This document shows positions 1 through 9,234 of a stretch of DNA of 64,000 nucleotides, piece after piece. Made by a program: the position numbers and the translations under genes. Numbering within the stretch: position 1 is the first letter of the stretch; every line of letters starts with the position of its first letter. The DNA is from Paenibacillus sp. (lineage in GTDB: Bacteria > Bacillota > Bacilli > Paenibacillales > Paenibacillaceae), in the NCBI GenBank assembly GCA_023512345.1, contig JAILZT010000003.1, forward strand, positions 310,001 through 374,000, in the 5' to 3' direction. The notes under the pieces are model-generated. The model was not told the DNA's origin and made no database searches. It saw only the letters and a program-made list of their open reading frames with translations.

Positions 1-1962
1 GATAGCATCTAGGCGGTGAATGCCTCTCTTTTTGAGCAGGGGCAGCAGCACTTTAGCACCCACCTCGAAGGGGCTGCGGCGAATGCGCCATTCTTCCTTT
101 TGACCAAAGCTGACCGTGCCTCCACCATCCACTAAAATATTGGAGCCTCCCGGAGTGGTAATGAGCATGCTGTCTCCTTGCCCCACATCAAAGAAACTTA
201 TCTCCCCCCTACCAGAGTGATCTTTCGGCTGATAGCCTTTATAGAGAAGAACCACGAAGCATAAGGTCAGCAATGATATGGATACTGGACTCCAAAGTAA
301 TGCGAAAGGGGTTGAATAAGGAGTTACAGCTACAGCGTACGATGAATTAGGATGAAGACCCTCCAGCGGTCTAGTTTCGTCCTCCATATAAATCGGTGTA
401 TAACGAGATTCAATCCACTTTTTACATGCATAGAGCAAGATATACAATAATAAGTAATACACACTTATCCAATATAGTGAAGGGGATCGCCATATCGTCA
501 CTCCCGCAGACCAGTCGTTCATCCATTCCACCATACTAAATGTAAATTGATTTAGCCACTCCGTAACAGTTACCGTTAGTTTAGCTGCTCCAGTCCAGAT
601 CCGCCCCAGCAGCAGTGCTGCCACACCGAGCGGAAGGGTGACAAAAGTGATCATTGGAACAAGCATAAAATTAGCCGCAATAGAAAGGATCGAAAATTGG
701 TTGAAGTAATAAATCGTTAGTGGAAATGAGACCAGTTGGGCGACCAGTGTAACGGCTAAAGTACCTCCTATCCAACGAGGCAATCCTGTCAGTAGAGGGT
801 TGGCAAGAGGGACATAAATCATTAATCCCGCCGTCACCAAAAAAGATAGCTGAAAGCTTACACTGAGTAAGAAGTACGGATTCCAAACGAGCATCAAAAG
901 TGCAGACGCACTTAAAATATTAAATCCATCTTTGAGCACACCTACTCGGGCTGCAAACAAAGCGATCATCGCCATAATACCTGCACGGATTATCGAGGGC
1001 CCTGCTCCAGATAAGAGAACGTATATAGGAATCATAAACAGGACAAGGGTTTGGGCGGTTTCTCTGGTTAGCTGCATACGTAAAAGTATAAATAAAAGCA
1101 CAGCTACATAGATGGCCACCTGCATACCGGAAATCACCAAAATATGAGTTAATCCCAGTTGAGAGAATTGCATGAACGTAGCTGCGTCCAAATCCTCCTG
1201 CATTCCTATTACTAGCCCCTTCATGTACCCGGAGTTCCGCTCATCAAATAAACGGTCCATTTCTGCACCCATACCCTTTCGCACTCCATCATTCCATCGC
1301 AAAAGAGAGCCAAAGCTCCATGAGGAGGGTGCTGCAGCCTTCACTTGATTAGTCCCTGCTATTTTTAAAATCCAATGAACTTCCTTAGTAAGCAGATAAG
1401 CACGATAATCAAAACCATCGAAGTTCCTCGCTGTAGAAGGCTGCTCCAATGAACCATTCAAGATCACCTGATCCCCCCTATGCCAGCCTGCTGCCACATT
1501 GATTTCGGATTCGGCTTCTAGCTTAACCTGAACGAGCACCCTTTCCTCCTTAACTTTCACCCAAGTTTCATCAGTTAATGGTGTTAGATTTTGAGAACGG
1601 GATATGCCTTTAATTCCTATTGTAAAATCTACCCGATCCCCATCCCGCTCGACCGTTGAGATTATGGTTCCCCTGGCCTGGACGCTGACTTCCGCTCCCT
1701 CCACTGATTCCAATGCCAATACCTCCGGGAGGACACTCACGTTACGTCCCTCATTCCATTCCCAGTAGCAACCTGCTAACAAAAAGGCTAGACCCAATAC
1801 AGCTATGTATTTCCAGCTTAATTTACCCCAAATCGCCAAAGCAGCTAATAGTAGCAACATTCCGGCCCACGCCAAAATCATAGAACTAAAGGATAACTTG
1901 CAAGCCGCTGCACTTCCAGCAACCCAACAAACTGTAAAGCTTGATAGCGGTCTTTTTTTCAC
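1..1962 (-). CDS. comEC: ComEC/Rec2 family DNA-uptake channel protein (3' end outside window)
   Basis: ComEC is the membrane channel that carries single-stranded transforming DNA into the cytoplasm. The reading frame is open from a GTG at 1962 to the window edge (654 codons). That GTG is preceded at good spacing by AAAGGAGG. The N-terminus has hydrophobic segments, then a soluble OB-like part, a long polytopic competence domain, and the beginning of the metallo-beta-lactamase-like C-terminal domain, where LVDGGGT and GAKVLLPLLKKRGIHRLD are typical. It is the last gene of comEA-comEB-comEC, but a strong intrinsic terminator lies just upstream (1987-2029), so its expression may depend on readthrough. 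The C-terminus cannot be judged. Confidence 0.93.
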   Translation of the reverse strand, partial: MKKRPLSSFTVCWVAGSAAACKLSFSSMILAWAGMLLLLAALAIWGKLSWKYIAVLGLAFLLAGCYWEWNEGRNVSVLPEVLALESVEGAEVSVQARGTIISTVERDGDRVDFTIGIKGISRSQNLTPLTDETWVKVKEERVLVQVKLEAESEINVAAGWHRGDQVILNGSLEQPSTARNFDGFDYRAYLLTKEVHWILKIAGTNQVKAAAPSSWSFGSLLRWNDGVRKGMGAEMDRLFDERNSGYMKGLVIGMQEDLDAATFMQFSQLGLTHILVISGMQVAIYVAVLLFILLRMQLTRETAQTLVLFMIPIYVLLSGAGPSIIRAGIMAMIALFAARVGVLKDGFNILSASALLMLVWNPYFLLSVSFQLSFLVTAGLMIYVPLANPLLTGLPRWIGGTLAVTLVAQLVSFPLTIYYFNQFSILSIAANFMLVPMITFVTLPLGVAALLLGRIWTGAAKLTVTVTEWLNQFTFSMVEWMNDWSAGVTIWRSPSLYWISVYYLLLYILLYACKKWIESRYTPIYMEDETRPLEGLHPNSSYAVAVTPYSTPFALLWSPVSISLLTLCFVVLLYKGYQPKDHSGRGEISFFDVGQGDSMLITTPGGSNILVDGGGTVSFGQKEEWRIRRSPFEVGAKVLLPLLKKRGIHRLDAI

Positions 1963-1986
1963 GCCTAAAGTCCTCCTTTACAATGC

Positions 1987-2029
1987 AAAAAAACCCCTGT
2001 CTTCGCAGTGAACTGCGTGAACAGAGGTT
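1987..2029 (-). terminator. Intrinsic terminator between comEB and comEC
   Basis: On the minus strand a 9-bp outer stem (AACCTCTGT with ACAGGGGTT, one U-G pair) and an inner CGCAG/CTGCG stem are followed by seven U. It follows the comEB stop and precedes the comEC ribosome binding site, so it should end most comEA-comEB transcripts or act as an attenuator. Confidence 0.85.
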
Positions 2030-2069
2030 CTTCCTCCAGGTGATCCTAATCTGATGGCTAACGCATACT

Positions 2070-2588
2070 TTACTCTTTAATCATAATCATGGTCTCATTC
2101 GGTGGTTCATAACTCTCTAGTTGGCGAAAAATAATTCCTTTGGAGGCCATCATTGACCTCACCTTCTCCATGTCTTTCCGATATGGACGGTAATAGACTA
2201 TCTCTACGATTCCGCTGTTTGCCAGCATGTTGGCACAGGTCCAGCAGGGCTCGTCCGTTACATATACTGTGCTTCCTTCACGATCACTGCGGTCGGTAAA
2301 TAACAAAAGATTCTGTTCAGCATGAATCGTCCGTATACAGCGTTGCTTCTTCACCATAGTCTGAACACCGTCTACTAGTTCCATCTCATACTGTTCTGAA
2401 ACCATGCAGCCGGCTTCCGAGCAATCCGGCACCCCCATAGGAGCTCCATTGTAGGCAGTACCCAACAGTTTTTTACCCTGAACTAAAACCGCACCCACAT
2501 GGCGGCGATTACAGCGGGAACGAGTAGAAACCATGCAGGCAATATCCATAAAATACGTATCCCAATTTTTACGATAAGCATGTGTCAT
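2070..2588 (-). CDS. comEB: dCMP deaminase, ComE operon protein 2
   Basis: A 172-residue cytidine/deoxycytidylate deaminase-type zinc enzyme that converts dCMP to dUMP. The catalytic HAEQN motif (zinc His and proton-shuttle Glu) is near residue 91, and the PCWTCANML motif supplies the two zinc cysteines. It is slightly shorter than B. subtilis ComEB. The ATG at 2588 is preceded by GGTGATT. It sits between comEA and comEC as in Bacillus; the enzyme is not essential for transformation there, so its place in the operon is conserved context rather than proof of a competence role. Confidence 0.93.
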   Translation of the reverse strand: MTHAYRKNWDTYFMDIACMVSTRSRCNRRHVGAVLVQGKKLLGTAYNGAPMGVPDCSEAGCMVSEQYEMELVDGVQTMVKKQRCIRTIHAEQNLLLFTDRSDREGSTVYVTDEPCWTCANMLANSGIVEIVYYRPYRKDMEKVRSMMASKGIIFRQLESYEPPNETMIMIKE

Positions 2589-2643
2589 TAATGAATCACC
2601 ATTTTCTCCAAAATAAGTTGTTAACTATTGTATCATATTGCCT

Positions 2644-3102
2644 TCAAAACGAAACTAAAGGTTTCAACTTTTCCAGCATTTTGGGTCCAATCGCTTTCAC
2701 TTTTCCTAAATCGGTCAAACCCTTAAAGGGACCCTGGCTCTTCCGGTAATCAAGAATGGCCTGTGCTTTCGCAGCTCCTATGCCTGGCAGCTCCATTAAT
2801 TCATCAACTGTAGCTGTATTTACATTCACCATTCCCTCGGATGCCGGAGGCGTTGTCGGTGGCGTTGTCGGTGGTGCTGTCCGTGGGGCCGTCGGTGGTG
2901 CTGTCCGTGTAACTATACCTGTTTCTGTTGAGGAAGCAACAGCGTCTGTACTTTTGTTGGATTTATGAATAACATTCTCCATGCTGTCATTTAATGTCTC
3001 CCAACCGGCAATACCTTGGTCAGGGCCAATCCCGCTATACCACAATAGACCACTGCCAAGCAGTGCTGCAGCGATTCCACCAGCTAATGCTTTTTTCTTC
3101 AT
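2644..3102 (-). CDS. comEA: ComEA-type helix-hairpin-helix DNA receptor (short form)
   Basis: A membrane-anchored DNA-binding protein that receives double-stranded DNA at the cell surface for ComEC. An N-terminal hydrophobic helix (about residues 5-23) is followed by a short polar stretch, a Thr/Pro-rich linker (about 66-88, TAPPTAPRT and similar) and a C-terminal tandem helix-hairpin-helix (about 91-152, with VNVNTATVDELMELPGIG). At 152 residues it lacks the SLBB-like oligomerisation domain of the roughly 205-residue B. subtilis protein. The start at 3102 follows GAGGAGG. It heads the comE operon and is divergent from comER. Confidence 0.9.
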   Translation of the reverse strand: MKKKALAGGIAAALLGSGLLWYSGIGPDQGIAGWETLNDSMENVIHKSNKSTDAVASSTETGIVTRTAPPTAPRTAPPTTPPTTPPASEGMVNVNTATVDELMELPGIGAAKAQAILDYRKSQGPFKGLTDLGKVKAIGPKMLEKLKPLVSF

Positions 3103-3235
3103 TACACAACCTCCTCTTTATCTCAATTCATATATCTTTTATTCAGAATCGTCATGTGTCCAAGTCTATGCCGCATACATTTAACGAAGAGTAATCCTGT
3201 CAAATAGGGTAAGCATGAAAGGAGGGATCCACAGG

Positions 3236-4087
3236 ATGAAAGTAGGATTTATAGGAACAGGAAGTATGGGCAGCCTGCTGATCGATGCCTTTATTTCTTC
3301 CGGGGCCTTACAACCTCAGGACATACATGCCAGCAATCGCAGCCCGCACAAATTGAGCCAGCTTGCGGAGCGTCATCCCGGAATATTGGTATGCAGCAGC
3401 AATATTGAAACAGCGACCATCAGCGATATTATTTTCCTTTGCATAAAACCTCTGGAATTCAAAACCATAACCGACGAAATCAATCCTTTCCTCCGTAATG
3501 ATCAGATAGTCGTATCAATAACAAGTCCTGTTCAGCTGTATCACCTGGAGTCCGCTCTGCCATCTAAGATTGCCAAAGTCATCCCCAGCATTACCCATCG
3601 TATGAAGGGTGGCACTTCACTTTGTGTATTCGGTGACCGGCTGAATAAAAAAGATAAACTTATACTCATACAGCTGTTATCCTATATCAGCGTCCCTGTG
3701 GAAATTAGTGAAAGCCATACCCGTATAGCCTCAGATTTCTCTAGTTGCGGGCCCGCATTCCTAAGCTATTTCATTGAACGATGGATAGAAGCCGCTGTGG
3801 AGGCTACAGGTATAGATGAAGCCTTAATCAGTACGCTGGCCGGGGAAATGCTGCTAGGTACGGGCAAACTGCTCACCGAGGGCGACTTCACCCCACAGAA
3901 GCTTCAGGAACGAGTAGCCGTTCCCGGCGGCATAACGGCTGAAGCGTTGAACCATCTGCGCTGCAGTCTCGAAGGTGTCTTCGAACGTCTAATCATCACA
4001 ACGCATGATAAATATGACGAGGATGTCACAAAGCTGGATCTAATATTCAAGCGAGACAGCATTGTCCAGAGTCCGCTGGACCGTTAG
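3236..4087 (+). CDS. comER: ComER, ProC-like late competence protein
   Basis: A 283-residue protein of the pyrroline-5-carboxylate reductase (ProC) family. The N-terminal Rossmann motif GFIGTGSMG binds NAD(P), and the C-terminal PGGITAEAL stretch matches the ProC dimerisation region. I chose the ATG at 3236 because AAAGGAGG lies 9-10 nt upstream; an in-frame ATG at 3215 overlaps that site. In B. subtilis comER is divergent from comE, as here, and is not required for competence. A true proline-biosynthetic activity cannot be excluded from sequence alone. Confidence 0.88.
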   Translation: MKVGFIGTGSMGSLLIDAFISSGALQPQDIHASNRSPHKLSQLAERHPGILVCSSNIETATISDIIFLCIKPLEFKTITDEINPFLRNDQIVVSITSPVQLYHLESALPSKIAKVIPSITHRMKGGTSLCVFGDRLNKKDKLILIQLLSYISVPVEISESHTRIASDFSSCGPAFLSYFIERWIEAAVEATGIDEALISTLAGEMLLGTGKLLTEGDFTPQKLQERVAVPGGITAEALNHLRCSLEGVFERLIITTHDKYDEDVTKLDLIFKRDSIVQSPLDR

Positions 4088-4128
4088 TTGAATAGAACAA
4101 AAACACCCTTTGACCCTAAGACAACAAA

Positions 4129-4162
4129 AGCCCGCAGCACGGAATAATCCGTTGCTGCGGGC
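4129..4162 (-). terminator. leuS terminator
   Basis: A long GC-rich stem (GCCCGCAGCA against its near-complement TGCTGCGGGC) is followed on the minus strand by CUUUUGUUG. It lies 18 bp past the leuS stop; comER converges on it from the other side. Confidence 0.8.
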
Positions 4163-4179
4163 AATCATGCGTTCTTCGC

Positions 4180-6630
4180 TTAACCCACTACGATATTTAC
4201 AAGCTTTCCAGGAACCGCAATAATTTTACGTACGGTTTTGCCTTCTATAGCTGCACTAACATTCGGAAGTGCCAATGCGTGAGCCTGCATTTCCTCTTGG
4301 CCCATATCTTGTGGAATCGAGGCGCGCTGGACAATTTTACCGTTGACCTGCACTACGATTTCAACCTCTGCATCCACAGTCCATGACTCATCGTAAGACG
4401 GCCAAGCTACATAACTGATACCACCCTCGTATCCAAGCAGCTGCCACAGTTCTTCTGAAATATGTGGTGCCAGCGGAGATAACATTTGCACGAAGTTCTC
4501 CATCGCTTCACGCGGGAGTGTATCCTGTTTGTAGGCATCATTCGTGAAAATCATCAATTGGCTGATCGCTGTATTGAAACGCAGGCTTTCAAAGTCCTCC
4601 GTAACTTTTTTGAGCGTTTTATGCCATGTCCGTTTGAACTCGTCACTGCCGCCATTGTCTGTAATCTTGGCATTAAGACTGCCATCCTCATTCACGAACA
4701 GACGCCATACACGAGACAAGAAGCGGTGAATACCTTCTGTACCTTTTTCATTCCATGGCTTGGTGGCTTCTAGTGGCCCCATGAACATTTCGTACAGACG
4801 AAGTGTATCTGCGCCATATTCGTTAACAATTTCATCAGGATTGATTACATTTCCGCGGGACTTACTCATTTTCTCATTGTTAGTACCCAGTATCATGCCT
4901 TGATTGACCAGTTTATAGAAAGGCTCTTTAGTCTCTACAACACCGATATCATACAGCACTTTGTGCCAGAATCGGGCATACAGCAAGTGAAGCACAGCGT
5001 GCTCAGCTCCACCGATGTACAGATCTACTGGCAGCCATTCTTTTTGCTTATCCGGAGCACACAGCTGGTTATCATTCAACGGATCAATGAAACGCAGGTA
5101 ATACCAGCAGCTGCCTGCCCATTGTGGCATTGTATTGGTCTCACGTCGTGCTTTCATTCCGGTCTCAGGATCAATGGTCTCTACCCAATCCGTTACATTT
5201 GCCAAAGGTGATTCGCCAGTACCCGAAGGCTTGATCTGATCAACATCAGGCAGCAGCAGTGGAAGCTGATCCTCCGGCACTGTCTTCATAGATCCATCTT
5301 CTAAATGCAAAATAGGAATAGGCTCACCCCAATAGCGCTGACGGCTGAACAACCAATCACGAAGGCGATAAGTAACTTTGCCTTTGCCGCTTCCTTGTTC
5401 CTCCAACCATGAGATCATCTTTGCAATAGCTTCTACATTCTCCAGCCCATTCAAGAAACCGGAATTCACGTGCGGTCCATCCCCTGCATAGGCCTCTTCC
5501 TCAATATTGCCGCCTTGAACGACTTCGAGGATGTCCAGACCGAACTGCTTCGCGAATTCCCAGTCACGTGTGTCATGTCCTGGTACTGCCATAATTGCTC
5601 CCGTTCCATATCCGGCCAGAACATAATCTGCGATCCAGATTTGTACTTTGGCTCCATTCACGGGATTGATCGCATAAGCACCTGTGAATACTCCTGTTTT
5701 ATCTTTGGCAAGATCTGTACGCTCCAGATCACTCTTGTGCGAAGCCTTCTCTTTGTATTCCGCCACAGCTGTACGTTGACTTTCAGTCGTAATCACTTCA
5801 ACCAACTCGTGCTCAGGAGCCAATACACAATAGCTTGCTCCAAACAATGTATCCGGACGTGTTGTGAACACTGTCAGATTCGCATCATAACCTTCAATAT
5901 CAAAGGTAACCTCCGCACCTACGGATTTGCCAATCCAGTTGCGCTGCATATCCTTGATACTCTCAGACCAATCCAGCTCCTCCAGATCATCCAGCAAGCG
6001 CTCTGCATACTCAGTAATTCTCAGAATCCATTGGCGCATCGGCTTCCGAACAACCGGATGCCCCCCACGCTCACTCTTGCCGTCGATAACCTCTTCATTG
6101 GCAAGTACCGTACCCAGTGCAGGACACCAGTTAACAGGCACCTCTGCCACATAAGCCAGACCACGGTTATAGAGCTGTATAAAAATCCACTGCGTCCATT
6201 TATAGTAAGCAGGGTCAGTAGTACTGATCTCGCGATCCCAATCATAAGAGAAGCCCAACGATTTGATCTGGCGGCGGAAATTATCAATATTCTTAAATGT
6301 AATTTCACGCGGATGCTGACCAGTATCTAGTGCATGCTGCTCCGCTGGCAATCCAAATGCATCCCAACCCATCGGGTGAAGGACATTATAGCCTTTCATC
6401 CGCTTGTAACGGGAGACAATGTCCGTAGCTGTGTATCCTTCAGGATGGCCTACGTGAAGCCCTGCACCTGATGGGTAAGGAAACATGTCGAGTGCATAAA
6501 ACTTCGGTTTCTTCGGATCTTCACCGGTTTTGAAGGTTTTGTTCTCTTCCCAAAATTGCTGCCACTTCGGCTCCAGTGCCTGTGCCCGGTAACCAGGTCC
6601 GGCAGTAATGCTTGCTTTATTGTCGCTCAT
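4180..6630 (-). CDS. leuS: Leucyl-tRNA synthetase
   Basis: A class I aminoacyl-tRNA synthetase that charges tRNA-Leu. It has the HIGH-type signature HVGHPEG near residue 60 ([15 protein letters not shown]), a CP1 editing insertion with the threonine-rich TTRPDT segment around 250, and KMSKSRGN near residue 578. Its 816 residues fit bacterial LeuRS. The ATG at 6630 follows AAGGAGG. A T-box leader about 220-490 bp upstream carries a CUC leucine specifier, so transcription should rise when uncharged tRNA-Leu accumulates. Confidence 0.98.
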   Translation of the reverse strand: MSDNKASITAGPGYRAQALEPKWQQFWEENKTFKTGEDPKKPKFYALDMFPYPSGAGLHVGHPEGYTATDIVSRYKRMKGYNVLHPMGWDAFGLPAEQHALDTGQHPREITFKNIDNFRRQIKSLGFSYDWDREISTTDPAYYKWTQWIFIQLYNRGLAYVAEVPVNWCPALGTVLANEEVIDGKSERGGHPVVRKPMRQWILRITEYAERLLDDLEELDWSESIKDMQRNWIGKSVGAEVTFDIEGYDANLTVFTTRPDTLFGASYCVLAPEHELVEVITTESQRTAVAEYKEKASHKSDLERTDLAKDKTGVFTGAYAINPVNGAKVQIWIADYVLAGYGTGAIMAVPGHDTRDWEFAKQFGLDILEVVQGGNIEEEAYAGDGPHVNSGFLNGLENVEAIAKMISWLEEQGSGKGKVTYRLRDWLFSRQRYWGEPIPILHLEDGSMKTVPEDQLPLLLPDVDQIKPSGTGESPLANVTDWVETIDPETGMKARRETNTMPQWAGSCWYYLRFIDPLNDNQLCAPDKQKEWLPVDLYIGGAEHAVLHLLYARFWHKVLYDIGVVETKEPFYKLVNQGMILGTNNEKMSKSRGNVINPDEIVNEYGADTLRLYEMFMGPLEATKPWNEKGTEGIHRFLSRVWRLFVNEDGSLNAKITDNGGSDEFKRTWHKTLKKVTEDFESLRFNTAISQLMIFTNDAYKQDTLPREAMENFVQMLSPLAPHISEELWQLLGYEGGISYVAWPSYDESWTVDAEVEIVVQVNGKIVQRASIPQDMGQEEMQAHALALPNVSAAIEGKTVRKIIAVPGKLVNIVVG

Positions 6631-6739
6631 TATTGACTCCTCCTTGGAGTGTTGCTATGAAGTTTGCCTTGCCGACCCGCATGATTTTGCAGATCCAATT
6701 TCTAATATTTCAAGAAGAAGCGGTTTTACCGTCCTTAAT

Positions 6740-6846
6740 GGAAGCCTATGCTTCCGAAGTAGCGATACTCCGTATCGCTTTCAGGTATCCGTTTCTCGTA
6801 GAAATATAAGGAAAGTATACTGAAAACTTATACTTTCTTATATTTC
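6740..6846 (-). other. Three consecutive inverted repeats in the leuS leader
   Basis: Between the T-box terminator and the leuS ribosome binding site lie three inverted repeats. One is long: arms at 6801-6819 and 6829-6846, about 18 bp, A/T-rich, one bulged base, 9-nt loop. The second is perfect, AGCGATAC/GTATCGCT (6761-6779, 3-nt loop). The third is GGAAGC/GCTTCC (6740-6755). None has a U-tract, so they are not ordinary terminators. They may stabilise or process the leuS mRNA, or be remnants of small repeat elements. Confidence 0.6.
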
Positions 6847-6847
6847 A

Positions 6848-7125
6848 TAAAAAAACCTCCCATCCCTAGCGTAAACGCTAGGGACGAGAGGTTGAATTTC
6901 CCGTGGTACCACCCTAGTTAGCGGCTGAACATACTTTGTTCTGCCACTCACTTTGCACCCTGTAACGAGGGTGAGACGACGGCGTTCAAGCAGCGAGAGT
7001 CCATAAATCTGTCGGAATCTGCCTACATTTGCGCCATTACTCCGAGGTGAGTTCATTCCGGTCCGTCAACCGGCTCGCACCTAGCGCCGGCTCTCTGTAT
7101 TGACGATTGTCGAAACTAATGTTCC
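6848..7125 (-). promoter_or_regulatory. T-box leader, leucine (CUC specifier), upstream of leuS
   Basis: The minus strand has the 14-nt T-box core AGGGTGGTACCACGG at 6901-6915 and a terminator hairpin (6854-6893) ending in a U-run. A stem I region near 7080-7100 contains AGAGA. The specifier context GAA-CUC-ACC places a CUC leucine codon at 7049-7051. The UGGU in the T-box bulge pairs with the A73-CCA end of tRNA-Leu. The leader lets uncharged tRNA-Leu stabilise the antiterminator. Confidence 0.93.
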
Positions 7126-7218
7126 TCATCAACGATAACAATATATACACGATACTAAATCGTAATATTCCACAACATTATATACAAAAGCTGCTATCCC
7201 AGTCAATGTGATTGTTAC

Positions 7219-8286
7219 CTAGACATGCTTTCTTTTCATATAATAGGCCAAAAAGTGCTGAAGGACCACTTTTCCAGCTGCAAATAAAGGCACCGCTAAT
7301 ATCAGGCCTACTATGCCTGCAACCTCTCCACCCACAAGCAGTGCAAATATAATAAGCAGAGGATGAAGATGAAGCGATCGACCCACTACTTGCGGAGAAA
7401 TAACATTGCTTTCCAACATCTGACAGAGAGTATTGACCACAGCAACCATCAACACCAGCCGCCAGGATATTGTAGAGGCCATGACAATTGCAGGAGCAGC
7501 ACCTAGAAATGGACCCAAGTAGGGCACAATGTCGAATAAAGCAACAACGCAAGCAAACAGCAAAGCATAAGGCATACCAATTAAAGCGTAGCCTATATAT
7601 GCTAGCACCCCTATAATGATACAAACCAGAAACTGCCCACGGATGTAGTTGCCAAGGGCTTCGTCAATATCCTTTAACATAGTTACAATGGATTTACGAC
7701 GAGAGCGAGGCAGACAAGACACAAGTGTCCTTTCGAATACATCGAAATCCTTCAAGATATAAAAGACCAAAAAAGGAACGATAAAAGCGTTAAATAGCAA
7801 ATTTATGGTGGACCCGATGTTATCAAGAAAATGTGAAATCCCCGTCGCGAGACGATTTTCAAGTTGAAAAAACCAGTTGTTCATCCCCATTTCAACACCC
7901 GGTGGAATCAACCGAGAATTCATATTCCGCATTAGACTTTGGGCGTGAAGTGTCATCTCTGGTAAATGCTCGTTCAATTCCTCAAGCTGCTCTATAAACA
8001 TCGGAATGAGATTGATAGCTATTACTGCAAGTGTCGTTAAAAATACAGCGTAGATCAGCAGCACTGCAATACTTCTCGGCATTTTACGGGCGGCGAGCAT
8101 ACTGACAACGGGATTAAGCACATAAGAGATAATCATCGCAGCCAAGAATGGCGCAAGGATGGCCTTCAGAAATAAGAAGACATATTGCAGCATCGGACGA
8201 AGCTGCCAGACAAAGTACAAGATGATCAAAGATAACAGCACTCCGATCATTAAGCGAAGCCACTTACTTTGGGACCATTGCTCCAT
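7219..8286 (-). CDS. AI-2E family (PerM/YrrI-like) membrane permease
   Basis: A polytopic protein of about 355 residues with the family layout: two N-terminal membrane helices, a helical soluble insert (about 75-140), and C-terminal helices ending in the conserved FALLVGGEVAGIVGLILAVP region. Family members have been linked to autoinducer-2 export or Na+/H+ exchange, but most substrates are unknown. I placed the start at the ATG at 8286 because CAGGAGGT precedes it; an upstream extension to 8367 has no good site. B. subtilis yrrI lies in a comparable chromosomal area. Confidence 0.85.
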   Translation of the reverse strand: MEQWSQSKWLRLMIGVLLSLIILYFVWQLRPMLQYVFLFLKAILAPFLAAMIISYVLNPVVSMLAARKMPRSIAVLLIYAVFLTTLAVIAINLIPMFIEQLEELNEHLPEMTLHAQSLMRNMNSRLIPPGVEMGMNNWFFQLENRLATGISHFLDNIGSTINLLFNAFIVPFLVFYILKDFDVFERTLVSCLPRSRRKSIVTMLKDIDEALGNYIRGQFLVCIIIGVLAYIGYALIGMPYALLFACVVALFDIVPYLGPFLGAAPAIVMASTISWRLVLMVAVVNTLCQMLESNVISPQVVGRSLHLHPLLIIFALLVGGEVAGIVGLILAVPLFAAGKVVLQHFLAYYMKRKHV

Positions 8287-8367
8287 TCCGTTACCTCCTG
8301 CGGCTAAAACTGGACTGGCTTTGTAAAATAAGTATATGTAAGGCCGCAGTAAAATAACCATCATCAC

Positions 8368-8420
8368 AAAAAAACGTCTAATTCCTCACTGTTATATTCA
8401 ACAGTAAGGTATTAGACGTT
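8368..8420 (-). terminator. Terminator after the 8458-8676 gene
   Basis: Minus-strand hairpin with arms ACGTCTAAT/ATTAGACGT and inner CTGTT/AACAG, followed by a run of seven U. It closes the gene group above it and separates it from the AI-2E permease. Confidence 0.85.
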
Positions 8421-8457
8421 TATTGTATGTACCCACACTTCTCAGCCATAATTGCTG

Positions 8458-8676
8458 TTAAGAAGATGCATGGATATGAGGAAATTCTTGAACATATTCC
8501 TCGCCGGAGAACAAATCGTCGAGAGAACTTAGCGTGCCGTCTTCTTCAACTTGATAAACAGACATTTTCTCGCCGTTTACCGTCAATTCGATGAAACAGC
8601 CCCAGCAATAGAACTGGTGGGAACCGATCTTTCCGATATCTTTAGAGTTGCAGTTTGGACACTTCATATAATACAT
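8458..8676 (-). CDS. Small zinc-ribbon protein, conserved hypothetical
   Basis: A 72-residue protein with an N-terminal CPNCNSKDIG and a later CWGC, which together form a four-cysteine zinc ribbon (residues 5-31). An acidic C-terminal half follows. The start at 8676 is preceded by AGGTGG. It begins 5 bp after the PRC-barrel gene stop, so the two are very likely co-transcribed. I recognise no specific function; RNA or protein binding through the ribbon is only a guess. Confidence 0.72.
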   Translation of the reverse strand: MYYMKCPNCNSKDIGKIGSHQFYCWGCFIELTVNGEKMSVYQVEEDGTLSSLDDLFSGEEYVQEFPHIHASS

Positions 8677-8681
8677 TCCAC

Positions 8682-9203
8682 CTATCCGTTAACAATATTA
8701 ATGGCTTTTTGTAGCCGTTCTTCGCTCATTGCTGGAACCAATACTGCATTCTCCCCAATGGACATCTCTTCAGAACAAGGCAGCCATTTGCGGCCTTCGA
8801 TTAGATCAGTTACTAATCCATCACTGATTTCCAGCGCTACTATTGTATTTCCCATCTTTTGGTCAAAATAAACATCGGATATTTTTCCAATGATAGTTCC
8901 AGTAGTAGTAACCACCTGCAAATCCTTCAATTTATTCTTCCCCGCAACAAAAGTATGGGGTATGTCGTCTGAATCTGCCTTATCAATCGACTCTTTATTG
9001 GCAATCATAACTGCATCTTCGCCGTAGGCAATAATATCTTTCCATGCCACAACTTTCACATGATTGTTGAAAAAAGATTTACTTTCAAGTTCAATACCCG
9101 TTATATTCAAGTTTGAATCGACAATAACGTCGACAATTGTGCCAATTTCTTGACCTTCTTCTACTTCAAATACAGCTAGTCCAATCATATCCTGAAGTCT
9201 CAT
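8682..9203 (-). CDS. PRC-barrel domain protein (YrrD-like)
   Basis: A 173-residue soluble protein with two PRC-barrel-like beta units. The first starts MRLQDMIGLAVF and contains GTIVDVIVD; the second (about 90-140) contains GTIIGKISDVYFD. PRC-barrel proteins bind partners such as rRNA-processing factors or photosystem subunits. In B. subtilis yrrD lies near trmU/yrrC, which fits the nearby iscS and mnmA. It is 31 bp downstream of iscS and 5 bp upstream of the zinc-ribbon gene. The cellular role is unknown. Confidence 0.8.
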   Translation of the reverse strand: MRLQDMIGLAVFEVEEGQEIGTIVDVIVDSNLNITGIELESKSFFNNHVKVVAWKDIIAYGEDAVMIANKESIDKADSDDIPHTFVAGKNKLKDLQVVTTTGTIIGKISDVYFDQKMGNTIVALEISDGLVTDLIEGRKWLPCSEEMSIGENAVLVPAMSEERLQKAINIVNG

Positions 9204-9234
9204 ATCGGTTTAGTCCTCTCGCAAAGGAAATACC

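Noticed and set aside
5470..6330. Plus-strand ORF of 286 codons
   Set aside because: It is antisense to leuS, has many Cys/Ile/His and no ribosome binding site; it is a shadow of a strongly conserved gene.
6838..7056. ORF of 72 codons in the leuS leader
   Set aside because: It overlaps the T-box, its specifier and terminator; the sequence is constrained as RNA.
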